Source: Natronomicrosphaera sp040876735
Lineage (GTDB): Bacteria > Planctomycetota > Phycisphaerae > Phycisphaerales > Phycisphaeraceae
Length of the DNA stretch: 64,000 bases
NCBI GenBank assembly: GCA_040876735.1
Contig: JBBDPC010000033.1
Coordinates: forward strand, 1 to 64,000
Direction: 5' to 3'
Shown here: positions 51,592 to 59,869 of the stretch, one piece after another
How positions within the stretch are numbered: position 1 is the first letter of the stretch
How the letters are laid out: each line of letters starts with the position of its first letter
The notes under the pieces: generated by a model
The model's database searches: none
What the model was told of the DNA's origin: nothing
What the model saw: the letters and a program-made list of their open reading frames with translations, nothing else
Program-made: the position numbers and the translations under genes

Positions 51592-52644
51592 TCAGGCGGT
51601 CGCCGGGGTGGTGCGGTACCAGTCGACGGTGGCGGCCAGGCCCGGCTCAAAGGGGACGAGCGGCGCGTAGTCCAGGGCGGCGGCGATCTGCGTCAGGTCG
51701 GCCTGCGAGTGCTTCACGTCGCCGGCGCGGACCGGTTCGTGCGTCGGCGTCAGGTCAGGCCGGCCAAGCTGCCGGGCCATGAGCGTCGCCAGTTCGTTCA
51801 CGCTCACCCGCCGGCCGCAGGCGACGTTGAGCACCGCGCCTTGCAGCGGCCGGGGCACGCGGGCGGCGAGCAGGTTGGCGTGCACGGCATTGGCGACGTA
51901 GGTGAAGTCGCGCGACTGTTCGCCGTCGCCGAAGATCACCGGCCGCCGCCCGGCCAGCAGCGCCTTGGCGAAGGCGGCGATCACCGCGGCGTAGGCGCTG
52001 TTGGCGTTCTGCCGGGGGCCGAAGATGTTGAAGTAGCGCAGCGCCACCGTGTCCAGCGCGTAGCTGCTGGCATAAGCGCGCAGCAGCGCTTCGCCGGCGA
52101 CCTTGGTGGCGGCGTAGGGGCTTTGGGGGCGGACGGGCATGGTTTCGATTTTGGGCAGCGCTTCCGAGTCGCCGTAGGCCGCGCTGCTGGCGGCGAACAT
52201 GACGCGCACGACGCCAGCCGCGCGCGCCGCTTCGAGCACGTGGAGCGTGCCGGTGGCGTTGACAGCGTGATAGTGCGCCGGCTGCTCGACGCTGTGCGGC
52301 ACGGAGCCGAGGGCAGCCTGATGGAAGACGTAGCGCACCTGCTGCATACAGTCGCGGACGAGGGCGGTGTCGAGGATCGAGCCTTCGACGAAGCGCAGCC
52401 GGTCGCCCGCCCGTTCGCGGAAGGTGTCGAAGTTGGCGACGTCGCCGCCGGTGAGGTCGTCGAGCACGGTGACGCGGGCGCCGAGATCCAGCAGCGCTTC
52501 GGTCAGGTGCGAGCCGATGAAGCCCGCGCCGCCGGTGACCAGCACCGGGCAGTCGGCGAAGGCGTCGCCGTGCAGCGTCGGCCATGCGACGGCCGCCGGG
52601 TCGGGAGCGGCATGGGCGTGTGCAGCCATCGGCGAAGCTTTCAT
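51592..52644 (-). CDS. UDP-sugar 4-epimerase (WbpP/TviC-type SDR)
   Basis: A 350-residue extended SDR. The dinucleotide motif VLVTGGAGFIGSHLTEALL is followed by VFHQAALGSVPHSVEQP, a signature of the UDP-GlcNAc(A) 4-epimerase branch. AASSAAYGDS and the YAATK catalytic pair complete the site. RYFNIFGPRQNANSAYAAVI and GDGEQSRDFTYVANAVHANL are conserved. It forms an operon with the dehydrogenase, as in the WbpP/WbpO and TviC/TviB pairs, so UDP-GalNAcA is the most likely product. The N-terminal ~30 residues are an Ala/His-rich extension; the start at 52644 is uncertain (52629 also fits). Confidence 0.88.
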   Translation of the reverse strand: MKASPMAAHAHAAPDPAAVAWPTLHGDAFADCPVLVTGGAGFIGSHLTEALLDLGARVTVLDDLTGGDVANFDTFRERAGDRLRFVEGSILDTALVRDCMQQVRYVFHQAALGSVPHSVEQPAHYHAVNATGTLHVLEAARAAGVVRVMFAASSAAYGDSEALPKIETMPVRPQSPYAATKVAGEALLRAYASSYALDTVALRYFNIFGPRQNANSAYAAVIAAFAKALLAGRRPVIFGDGEQSRDFTYVANAVHANLLAARVPRPLQGAVLNVACGRRVSVNELATLMARQLGRPDLTPTHEPVRAGDVKHSQADLTQIAAALDYAPLVPFEPGLAATVDWYRTTPATA

Positions 52645-52804
52645 CCAGATGCAGTTCCGTCGCCAGGGCTCGCGCACCGGCGGACCCTCGATCGATTTCA
52701 GGATATCGCATCGCGGCGGACTCGGCACCCGAGCCGGGGGTGGCATCTCACCCTTGCGGTTACCATGCGCTTGCACGCCCAATGCCACCTACCTGGAAAA
52801 CGAC

Positions 52805-54925
52805 ATGAAGCATCGGCGTCCAAGGTTCGTTCCCACGTTGCGAAGCACCCTGCCCGCGCTGGTTGTGACGGCCGTGGCGCTGGCTGGCGGCGCGGCGGCC
52901 CGGGCCGAGCTGCCCGACCCGCATGACTACCTGCGCCGCGTGCGGGCCAACCCCCACCTGGAGCAGACCACCGGCGAGTTCTTCGCCTGGCACGCCGCCT
53001 ACGCAGCCGACACGTTCCTCGACGCCTATGAAGCCTCGCAGGACCCCGCGTGGCTGGCGGCCGCGGCAGCGTACTACGACGACTACATCGGCAAGCTCGA
53101 GACCGATCCGGACGGCTACAAGGGCTGGATCGGCGAGACGATCCGCCGGGACCCGGACCTCCGCGGCGACGCGCTGGTGGGTGACGCCATCCTGCTCAAC
53201 CCGCTCGTCCGCTTCGCCGAACTGGTGAAGCAGGACCCCGCCCTGGCGGACCGCTTCGGCGAGAAGGCGGAGGCGTACGTCGCGCTGGCCGAGCACATCG
53301 GCTGGGAGAAGTGGAACCACCGTGACACCTACCACCTGGACAACGGGTTCGGCAGCTACCGCACGCACGACAAGTTCATCGACGCCGACGATCCGACGCG
53401 GTGGGTCGAACGGCCGTCGACTGTGATCAGCGACAACCTCAACAAGCATTACGCGATGGGCACGGTGTTCCTCCGCCTTTACCGCATCACGGGCGAAGCG
53501 AAATACCGCCAGCGCGTCGAGGAAATCTTCCGCCGCAACAAGCAGATGTGGCGGCACTTCCCGGAAGACGACCGGGTCTCCTGGAATTTCTGGGTGCCCC
53601 ACGGCCCGTACGACATTGAAGGGCGAACCCCCAAAAGCTGGGTCGCCGTCCACCCCAACCGCCCCGGCTACCAGGCCAGCGAGGTTTCGCACTTCGTCGA
53701 GGTGTACGACACCGGCCTCGTGTTCGACGAAGCGGACATGCGCCGCCTGGCCAACACCAACCGCTGGATGCGCCAACGCGATGGCTGGCGCTCCTCCGAC
53801 GGCACGACCGACGCCGGCACGCTCTGGGCCTCGCTCGCCCGCTTTGATGCCCGCATCCGCGACCAGCACGAACGCGACCTCCGCGCCGGCGACAGCGACC
53901 GCCAGCGCATCGCCCTCTCCTACCTCCACCACGTCACCGACACGCTCGGCCCCGAGCGCCGCTACGTCGACGACGCCGCGCAGGTGCGCGTCTTCGAGCA
54001 CCCGCCCGAGCCCGGCCGCAACCTCTCGATGACCGTGGCGATCCCCGGCACGATCGAACTGGCCAAACACGAACAGGCCGCGCTGGCGACGCAGATCCGC
54101 GCCGCCGGCACGCTGCGCATCGAGCTGCTCTCGGCCGACGGCGAGCAGGTGCTCGGCACGCTGCACGAGGCCCGCGTCGCCAGCGACGAGCCGGCCTTTC
54201 ACATCCCGCGCTGGGACGGCGTCCGGCCGGACACGGGCGACAAGCAGCCCGGCGAATACCGCGTCCGCTGGTCGCTCGCCGGCGAGCAGCGCCACTACCC
54301 GCTGCACGTCGTCGAAGGCACGCCTGCCGAAGACAGCGAGCCGCCGCGCACCCTCCAGCCCGGCCAGACGATCGACCTCGACTTCGAGCACGACCTCGAC
54401 CCGCGCTGGCAACTCGAAGGCGCACGCGTCACGGACGAACAGGCCCGCGAAGGCTCGCGCAGCCTGCGCCTGGGCAGCCGTGATCGCGCGACATTCCGGT
54501 TCGCCGGCCACGAGCCCCTGCCCGTCCGCATCACCCTCTCCGTCTACGACGCGGGCCACCGCCACAGCGGCAACGGCAACGGCCCCGCCTGGGGCGTGCG
54601 CGACGCGGCCGGCGACCTGTTCGTCCTCCGCCAGGCGTGGCGCGCCTACCTCAACGGCAACCAGCATTACGCTTGGGTGAACACCGGCGAAAACCGCTGG
54701 TTCACCCTCCACCACACCCGCATCGCCCGCCGCGAAGGCTGGCGGGAGTGGGTCTTCGACTTCACCGACCCCGACCACCCCGCCATCACCTGCGGCGGCG
54801 AAGCGGTTGACACGCTCGACGAAGACTACACCCCCAACGGCGCCGTGGGCATCCACCTGCTCGGCGGCGACCCCGACATGCCGGCGATGTACGTCGACCG
54901 CATCCGCATCACGTATCCACGCTGA
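52805..54925 (+). CDS. secreted protein with (alpha/alpha)-toroid and beta-sandwich domains
   Basis: 706 residues with a Sec signal peptide (LPALVVTAVALAGGAAARA, cut after AxA near residue 35). The first ~380 residues are helical with recurring Trp/Tyr-rich helix ends (GEFFAWHAAYAADTFLDAYE, NKHYAMGTVFLRLYRITGEA), as in (alpha/alpha) toroid lyases and glycosidases. A FlgD-like Ig domain (~440-530) with DGVRPDTGDKQPGEYRVRWS follows. A C-terminal jelly-roll (~545-706) resembles a carbohydrate-binding module. I do not recognise a family and cannot assign catalytic residues, so polysaccharide binding or cleavage in the periplasm is only a suggestion. It is divergent from the UDP-sugar epimerase by 160 bp. 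Confidence 0.65.
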   Translation: MKHRRPRFVPTLRSTLPALVVTAVALAGGAAARAELPDPHDYLRRVRANPHLEQTTGEFFAWHAAYAADTFLDAYEASQDPAWLAAAAAYYDDYIGKLETDPDGYKGWIGETIRRDPDLRGDALVGDAILLNPLVRFAELVKQDPALADRFGEKAEAYVALAEHIGWEKWNHRDTYHLDNGFGSYRTHDKFIDADDPTRWVERPSTVISDNLNKHYAMGTVFLRLYRITGEAKYRQRVEEIFRRNKQMWRHFPEDDRVSWNFWVPHGPYDIEGRTPKSWVAVHPNRPGYQASEVSHFVEVYDTGLVFDEADMRRLANTNRWMRQRDGWRSSDGTTDAGTLWASLARFDARIRDQHERDLRAGDSDRQRIALSYLHHVTDTLGPERRYVDDAAQVRVFEHPPEPGRNLSMTVAIPGTIELAKHEQAALATQIRAAGTLRIELLSADGEQVLGTLHEARVASDEPAFHIPRWDGVRPDTGDKQPGEYRVRWSLAGEQRHYPLHVVEGTPAEDSEPPRTLQPGQTIDLDFEHDLDPRWQLEGARVTDEQAREGSRSLRLGSRDRATFRFAGHEPLPVRITLSVYDAGHRHSGNGNGPAWGVRDAAGDLFVLRQAWRAYLNGNQHYAWVNTGENRWFTLHHTRIARREGWREWVFDFTDPDHPAITCGGEAVDTLDEDYTPNGAVGIHLLGGDPDMPAMYVDRIRITYPR

Positions 54926-54971
54926 CCCCGGCCGCACGTTGGAAAAAGAGCGCCCCTTGCCGAGACGGGCC

Positions 54972-55076
54972 GTGGGTCAGTCTGAAGCTTTAAATCTTCA
55001 GTGGGACGTGCGTCCCGCCCGCCAGAGGGAGAAGGCGGACGGGACGCCCACCCCACTTTGAGAGTGTCCCACTCCC
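54972..55076. repeat. REP-B inverted repeat, copy 2
   Basis: It starts GTGGGTCAGTCTGAA and ends with an AGTGTCCCACT-type arm. Inside, GTGGGACGTGCGTCCCGCC pairs with GGCGGACGGGACGCCCAC. It is related to the copy at 15176-15253 and fills the gap before the FAD oxidoreductase. Confidence 0.75.
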
Positions 55077-55115
55077 CTGCTCGACACTGATGTGGCCGGC
55101 GATTAACCTTGCTCC

Positions 55116-56477
55116 ATGCCCCGCAAAACCAACGCTGTCATTCATGAACCGGCCCGTGATGTTCCCGTCATCGGCGAGTACGACGTCTGCGTGCTCGGCG
55201 GAAGCTGCACGGGCGTCTTCGCCGCCGTCCGCGCCGCACGACTGGGCGCCCGCGTCGTGCTGGTGGAAAAGGCCGGCTGCTTCGGAGGCGTGGCCACGCT
55301 GTCGCTGGTCAACGTCTGGCACAGCCCGCTGGACGAGGCGTTCGAACGCCCGATCATCGGCGGCCTGACGCTGGAGGTGATGCAGCGCCTGGAGCGCCGC
55401 GCCGCAGTGAAGCATCGCGAACGCAGCCCCCACTGGGCGTGGGCGTTCAACCCGGCGGAAATGCAGATCGAGCTGGACGAGCTGGTCACCGAGGCCGGCG
55501 TCGAGCCGATGCTGCACACCAGCTTCGTCGCCCCCTACGTCGTCGACGGCCGACTCGACGCAGCGATCGTCGAAAATAAGTCCGGCCGCGGCGCTCTTCG
55601 CGCCCGCCAGTTCATCGACGCCACCGGCGACGCCGACCTCTGCCACCGCCTGGGCCTGGAAACCTACACCGCCGGCCACCTCCAGCCCGCGACCACCTGC
55701 GCCACCCTCAGCGGCTGGTCCACCCTCGACGGCTTCGACCTCGGCAAGACGATGCTCGAACATGGCGCCACGCTGAATCTGCCGCAAGGCTTCGCGTGGG
55801 GCACGACCATCCCCGGCTCGGACGTCTACATGCTCGCCGGCACACGCATCTACCACACCGACTGCTCCGACGCCGCCGCCCTGACCCGCGGCGAAATCGA
55901 GGGCCGACGGCAGGTCCGCGCCATCACCGACCTGATCCGCCAGCACGCCCCGCAGGCCAAGGTGACCTTGCAGACCCTCCCCGCCCGCATCGGCATCCGC
56001 GAAACCCGCCACGTCCGCTGCCACCACCAGCTCACCGGCGACGAGATCCTCCACGGCCACCGCTTCGACGACGCCATCGCCAACGGCAGCTACCGCGTCG
56101 ACATCCACCACCAGGACAAGCCCGGCATCACGCTGCGCTACCTCGACGGCCGGGAGGAGTACTGCTGCCCCGGCCAGCCCAACCAGGTCGGCCGCTGGCG
56201 CGAAGAAACCAGCGAGAACCCGACCTTCTACCAGATTCCCTACCGGTCGATGCTCCCTCGCGGCCCGTTCGACAACGTGCTGGTCGCCGGGCGGATGATC
56301 GACGCCGACCCGCTGGCGCACGCCGCCATCCGCGTGATGGTGAACATGAACCAGACCGGCGAAGCGGCCGGCGTGGCGGCCTGGCAGGCGCTCGACTCGA
56401 CCACCGCCTTCCCCGCCCTGCCCGCCGCGACGATCCGCAAGACCCTCGCCGCACAGGGCTCCGTCATGATCGATTGA
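55116..56477 (+). CDS. FAD-dependent oxidoreductase (FAD_oxidored family)
   Basis: A 453-residue flavoprotein. YDVCVLGGSCTGVFAAVRAA gives the FAD-binding fold, and ARVVLVEKAGCFGGVATLS continues it. Other recognisable segments are ARQFIDATGDADLCHRLG and, at the end, VLVAGRMIDADPLAHAAIRV, followed by GEAAGVAAWQALDS. These fit the large family of sugar- or glycan-related flavin oxidoreductases common in planctomycetes. No catalytic role is known. No SD is evident. It is preceded by REP-B and followed by the 24-nt repeat that overlaps its stop. Confidence 0.8.
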   Translation: MPRKTNAVIHEPARDVPVIGEYDVCVLGGSCTGVFAAVRAARLGARVVLVEKAGCFGGVATLSLVNVWHSPLDEAFERPIIGGLTLEVMQRLERRAAVKHRERSPHWAWAFNPAEMQIELDELVTEAGVEPMLHTSFVAPYVVDGRLDAAIVENKSGRGALRARQFIDATGDADLCHRLGLETYTAGHLQPATTCATLSGWSTLDGFDLGKTMLEHGATLNLPQGFAWGTTIPGSDVYMLAGTRIYHTDCSDAAALTRGEIEGRRQVRAITDLIRQHAPQAKVTLQTLPARIGIRETRHVRCHHQLTGDEILHGHRFDDAIANGSYRVDIHHQDKPGITLRYLDGREEYCCPGQPNQVGRWREETSENPTFYQIPYRSMLPRGPFDNVLVAGRMIDADPLAHAAIRVMVNMNQTGEAAGVAAWQALDSTTAFPALPAATIRKTLAAQGSVMID

Positions 56478-56499
56478 GCCTTGAGCCGTTCGCTTTAAG
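56476..56499. repeat. dispersed 24-25 nt repeat, copy 2
   Basis: An exact repeat of 22117-22140 (plus the following C), beginning inside the FAD-oxidoreductase stop codon. Confidence 0.7.
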
Positions 56500-56821
56500 C
56501 GCTTCTAAAAAATCCTTCTCCCCTGAGCGGAGAAGGTGCCGGCGCTCCCGGTAGATGAGCGGTGAAAGTGTGGCGTTCGATCACCTTCCGGGCTTGCCAA
56601 AAACGCAAGGCAACAGGACGCCCCACTTTGAAAATGCATCACTACCCACGCCTTGGCCTTCATCCCGCCACGCGATCGCCCCAGGCATCGGCGAACGTCG
56701 GCATCGGGTTTTTTTTACCCCGCCGACGCCGACCGGTCGACGCGGTGGGACACCCTTGTGGTGAATCCGATCGCGATAGCCTTGCTCTTTCAACCGCCGC
56801 CGGCTCTCCGGCCGTGCATGC
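56500..56821. other. intergenic stretch with REP-B fragment
   Basis: This convergent gap contains a partial REP-B copy at 56616-56647 (GGACGCCCCACTTTGAAAAT onwards) and a T8 run near 56710. Short open frames here have no family features and I do not call a gene. Confidence 0.5.
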
Positions 56822-58702
56822 TCATTCCAAGTTCTGGAGGCAGTCAGGCGCTGAGAGCCCAAGCTGGTCGATGAAGCAGGACTCGAAATCCGGCTCAAGA
56901 TTCAGTTCGACAATACGCATCGTTCGTCCCACATACGCCAGTTCGTCGATCAAGCTCGCGTCGAGCATGGCGACATACGCACCAGCGAGTGCCGTGTTGC
57001 CCACAACCCGCACCTGCTCGGCCCGGAAACCCGGCAGCAGGCCACAGGCGATGGCATTCGGCACGCTCATGTGCATGCCGAAGCCGCCGGCCAGATGGAG
57101 CGTTTGAACATCGGCAATCTCCAGGCCCGCGTGGCGGAGCAACGTCAGAATGCCGGCGGCGATCGCCGCCTTGGCTTGCAGCAGCGAGGCGATGTCGCTT
57201 TCGCTGATGACGATCGGCTCCTTGCCTTGACCGAAGGCGATCCGAAACGCCCGGCCACAGCCGTCCCTCTCGCTCAGCCGATCACCGGCGACTTCAGGGT
57301 TGAATCGCCCCGCTCCATTGAGCAGGCCGACCCGCCGCCCCTCGGCCAGAAAGTCCACATAGGCCGACCCGCACAGCCCCGCCGCCCGCTTCGGAGCGTC
57401 GCCGATCATGTCGAACACCACCGCCAACGGGTTTTCATGCAGCCGAATGTGACTGATGGCCCCGTCACCAGCGCGCATGCCGCAAGTCAGCCGGGCGCCC
57501 TCAAACGCCGGGCCGGCGGCCGTGGCGCAGCCAAACATCTCATCGCCGCGTTTGAGAATGATTTCTCCATTGGTGCCCACGTCCACGAGCAGTGCCGTTT
57601 CCGGAGCATAACGCATCCCCGTCGCCACCACGCCGGCGGTCAGATCTGCGCCGACGTATGCCGCGGCGCCGGGAAGCAGATGGAACGTCGGCCGCAGATC
57701 AGGCGGTGTGTGGGGCGGCAAGGGCAGCGCTGCCGTCGCCAGCGACTGGTAATTGAGAAACGGCGGGGTGAACGGCATCACCCCCATGGGGGACGGGTCC
57801 ACCCCCGCAAACAGGTGCAGCATCGTCGTGTTGCCCGTCATGCTGACGCAGACCAGCGAAGTCGCGACGGCGTCAACCTGGTCGAGCAACTCGATCAACA
57901 GCGGGAACACGGTCTGCGTCACGATTTCCCCCTGAAGCTGCGCGAGCATGGCTGGATCACTCATACAAAGATTGATGCGTGTCAGCACATCGTCGCCCGA
58001 GTGCATCTGGTGGTTGAAAGATGATGCCCGAGCGACGATCTCGCCCGTGTCCAGATCGACCAGCACTGCCGCGACGGTGGTGGTTCCCACGTCCACGGCG
58101 GCCCCGAACCGGACCGTATCATCTTCGCCACCCGTCGCTGTCATCAGCCAGTGGTCGCCGCGAAACGCGATCTCGGCGCGGTGAGCGTTCGCGTCTTGTG
58201 CAGGAACGTCCGGCGCCAGGCGCAGGCATGGCACGTGCGGATGATCGGGGCCGAGGGCGCGCGCCAAGCGTTCCAGCAACGGTTCGTTCGGATTCGTGGC
58301 CGGCGGCAAGACGATGCGCTGAGACAGGGGGGCATGAGCCGCTGAGATCGCCAGTTGAAACTCGCTGACCACCTGCGGCCGATACGCCAGCAGCGAACGG
58401 TCGGGCAGGCGGATCACCGTCGGTGAACCGGCCACCAGTCTGTATTCGCACGCTCGCACCGTCACGGGGGCGCCGTTGGCGGTGGCGGCCTGGTTCGTCA
58501 ACACATGCCGCAGCGAACCTTGATGGATCTCGACGAGACATCCATCGCACAAACCGCGCTGACCGCATCGCGTGTTCAGCGGCAGGCTCTCCCGCCGCAG
58601 CAGATCGGTGAGTCGCTGGCAGTGATGATCCGGCGAAACCCACAATGTCTGATCACCCGCTCGCGAGCTCACCTGCACCGGCGTTCTGTCATGGCTCATC
58701 AT
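56822..58702 (-). CDS. RACo-type reductive activator of corrinoid proteins (2Fe-2S + ASKHA ATPase)
   Basis: 626 residues. The N-terminal ferredoxin domain has the 2Fe-2S ligands Cys46, Cys52, Cys55 and Cys85 (C-x5-C-x2-C, then C). The main domain is the ASKHA fold of the DUF4445 family: AAVDVGTTTVAAVLVDLDTG, VSMTGNTTMLHLFAG, LLVDVGTNGEIIL and LHLAGGFGMHMS. Such proteins use ATP to reduce inactive Co(II)-cobamide to Co(I) in methyltransferase systems. The ATG at 58702 overlaps the stop of a small upstream gene by ATGA, with GGAG upstream. It is divergent from mtaC-mtaB, the presumed client. Confidence 0.92.
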   Translation of the reverse strand: MMSHDRTPVQVSSRAGDQTLWVSPDHHCQRLTDLLRRESLPLNTRCGQRGLCDGCLVEIHQGSLRHVLTNQAATANGAPVTVRACEYRLVAGSPTVIRLPDRSLLAYRPQVVSEFQLAISAAHAPLSQRIVLPPATNPNEPLLERLARALGPDHPHVPCLRLAPDVPAQDANAHRAEIAFRGDHWLMTATGGEDDTVRFGAAVDVGTTTVAAVLVDLDTGEIVARASSFNHQMHSGDDVLTRINLCMSDPAMLAQLQGEIVTQTVFPLLIELLDQVDAVATSLVCVSMTGNTTMLHLFAGVDPSPMGVMPFTPPFLNYQSLATAALPLPPHTPPDLRPTFHLLPGAAAYVGADLTAGVVATGMRYAPETALLVDVGTNGEIILKRGDEMFGCATAAGPAFEGARLTCGMRAGDGAISHIRLHENPLAVVFDMIGDAPKRAAGLCGSAYVDFLAEGRRVGLLNGAGRFNPEVAGDRLSERDGCGRAFRIAFGQGKEPIVISESDIASLLQAKAAIAAGILTLLRHAGLEIADVQTLHLAGGFGMHMSVPNAIACGLLPGFRAEQVRVVGNTALAGAYVAMLDASLIDELAYVGRTMRIVELNLEPDFESCFIDQLGLSAPDCLQNLE

Positions 58703-58962
58703 GGTCGGCTCCGTGGTGGGCAGAGGGTGCCTTCCGTGTCGCGGCTGCACAGGCCGCAGGCGAGCACCGTTGCTTCAATGCCAAGCAGCTTTTCCATACG
58801 GTCGACGGTCTGCTGAAGCTGCTCGCAAACCCGTTGCGGCTCATCGTGCCGGCCCTGCTCCAGCCTCTCCAGGTGCTTGAGGCGCACCATGCGACGGGCG
58901 ACATGAGCCACCTCGGCCTCAAGCACCACGCAAGCAAGGACATCGGTTGGAACGGGTATCAT
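58699..58962 (-). CDS. small hypothetical protein coupled to RACo gene
   Basis: 87 residues. The start has a strong SD (GGAGG, 5 nt before ATG) and the stop overlaps the RACo start by 4 bp, so it is very likely translated. The sequence is helical and Arg/Glu-rich (VLEAEVAHVARRMVRLKHLE, DEPQRVCEQLQQTVDRMEKL), with Cys residues in VLACGLCSRD near the C-terminus. I do not recognise a family. As first gene of the RACo transcript it could assist electron transfer or corrinoid activation, but this rests on context alone. Confidence 0.65.
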   Translation of the reverse strand: MIPVPTDVLACVVLEAEVAHVARRMVRLKHLERLEQGRHDEPQRVCEQLQQTVDRMEKLLGIEATVLACGLCSRDTEGTLCPPRSRP

Positions 58963-59138
58963 GTGACCTCCAGCGGCATACCCGTGACCAACTATATCCT
59001 ACTCGCCCCAAAAAGGGGATCTGTAGGCCTGTAATGCTAAAATAGTGCATGAAATTGCCGCTTCAGTCCATTTCGCTGTCTCCGACATTTCGTACAATGT
59101 AAATGGATCGCATGGTCCTTTTATAAAAGGGTTCTGTC
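58963..59138. promoter_or_regulatory. divergent control region between RACo operon and mtaC
   Basis: This 176-bp gap is notably AT-richer than its surroundings. It holds -10-like TAAAAT (59038-59043) and TACAAT (59093-59098) on the + strand, a CCCCAAAAAGGGG palindrome near 59006-59018, and TTTTATAAAAGG just ahead of mtaC. I cannot place -35 elements, and no operator is proven. The shared region suggests that both sides are co-regulated. Confidence 0.4.
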
Positions 59139-59783
59139 ATGAGCAGCGTCACGAACGAGTTGGCCACCTTGACCGAGGCTGTGGTGGAAGGCAACCGCAG
59201 CAAAACCGTGCGCCTGACGCAGGAGGCACTGGCGGCCGGCGTCGAGCCGTTGGCGATCATCGAGCAGGGGCTGGTGCCCGGCATGGCGATCGTGGGCGAC
59301 CGGTTCAAGAAGAACGAGGTGTTCGTGCCCGAGATGCTCATTGCCGCCCGCGCCATGAAGGAAGCGATGGCGGTGTTGGAGCCCCGGCTTGTCGCCTCGG
59401 GATACAAGCCGGCCCACACGGTGGTCATCGGCACCGTTCAAGGCGACCTGCACGACATCGGCAAAAACCTGGTGGGCACGATGCTCAAGGGCGCGAACTT
59501 CGGCGTTGTCGACCTGGGCACCAATGTGTCGGCCGAGCGGTTCATCGAAGCGGTTCGCGAACACGGGGCAACCCTCATCGGCCTCTCGGCGCTGTTGACC
59601 ACCACCATGCCCGCCATGAAAACGACGCTCGACGCCATCCGCGCCGCCGGCCTGGTCGACGTGCGCGTCATGATCGGCGGGGCCCCCGTGACCGACGGCT
59701 ACGCCCGCGAGATTGGAGCCGATGGCTTCGCCGCCGATGCCGCCAGCGCCGTCAACACAGCGCGCGAACTCGTCGCCGCCTGA
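59139..59783 (+). CDS. mtaC: methyltransferase corrinoid protein (MtaC-like)
   Basis: A 214-residue cobalamin-binding protein. It has the helical B12-binding cap (AAGVEPLAIIEQGLVPGMAI, about residues 32-51) with VGDRFKKNEVFVPEMLIAA. The Rossmann-type domain has the motif DLHDIGKN, in which His105 (D103-x-H105-x2-G108) is the lower axial ligand of cobalt. GLSALLTTTMPAMKTTLDAI and IGGAPVTDGYAREIGADGFA are standard. It carries the methyl group between MtaB and a second methyltransferase. Length is typical of bacterial MtaC/MtbC relatives. An AAGGG lies upstream of the start, and mtaB follows 86 bp later. Confidence 0.93.
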   Translation: MSSVTNELATLTEAVVEGNRSKTVRLTQEALAAGVEPLAIIEQGLVPGMAIVGDRFKKNEVFVPEMLIAARAMKEAMAVLEPRLVASGYKPAHTVVIGTVQGDLHDIGKNLVGTMLKGANFGVVDLGTNVSAERFIEAVREHGATLIGLSALLTTTMPAMKTTLDAIRAAGLVDVRVMIGGAPVTDGYAREIGADGFAADAASAVNTARELVAA

Positions 59784-59869
59784 AGCCGCGGTCGGGCGTG
59801 AACTTCCGCGCCGGAGCGAAACGCAGCGAAGCTCCGGCCGCATCTCGCGCTGCACCAAGGTGCCTGACC

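Noticed and set aside
52760..54937. 725-codon - strand frame opposite the secreted protein gene
   Set aside because: No family features; the + strand frame has a signal peptide and sensible domain pattern.
56555..57107. Small + strand open frames in the gap after the FAD oxidoreductase
   Set aside because: They include repeat fragments and run into the antisense of the RACo gene; no SD or family feature.
59045..59869. Long N-terminal extension of MtaB
   Set aside because: Runs through mtaC in another frame; MtaB length and alignment fix the start at 59870.
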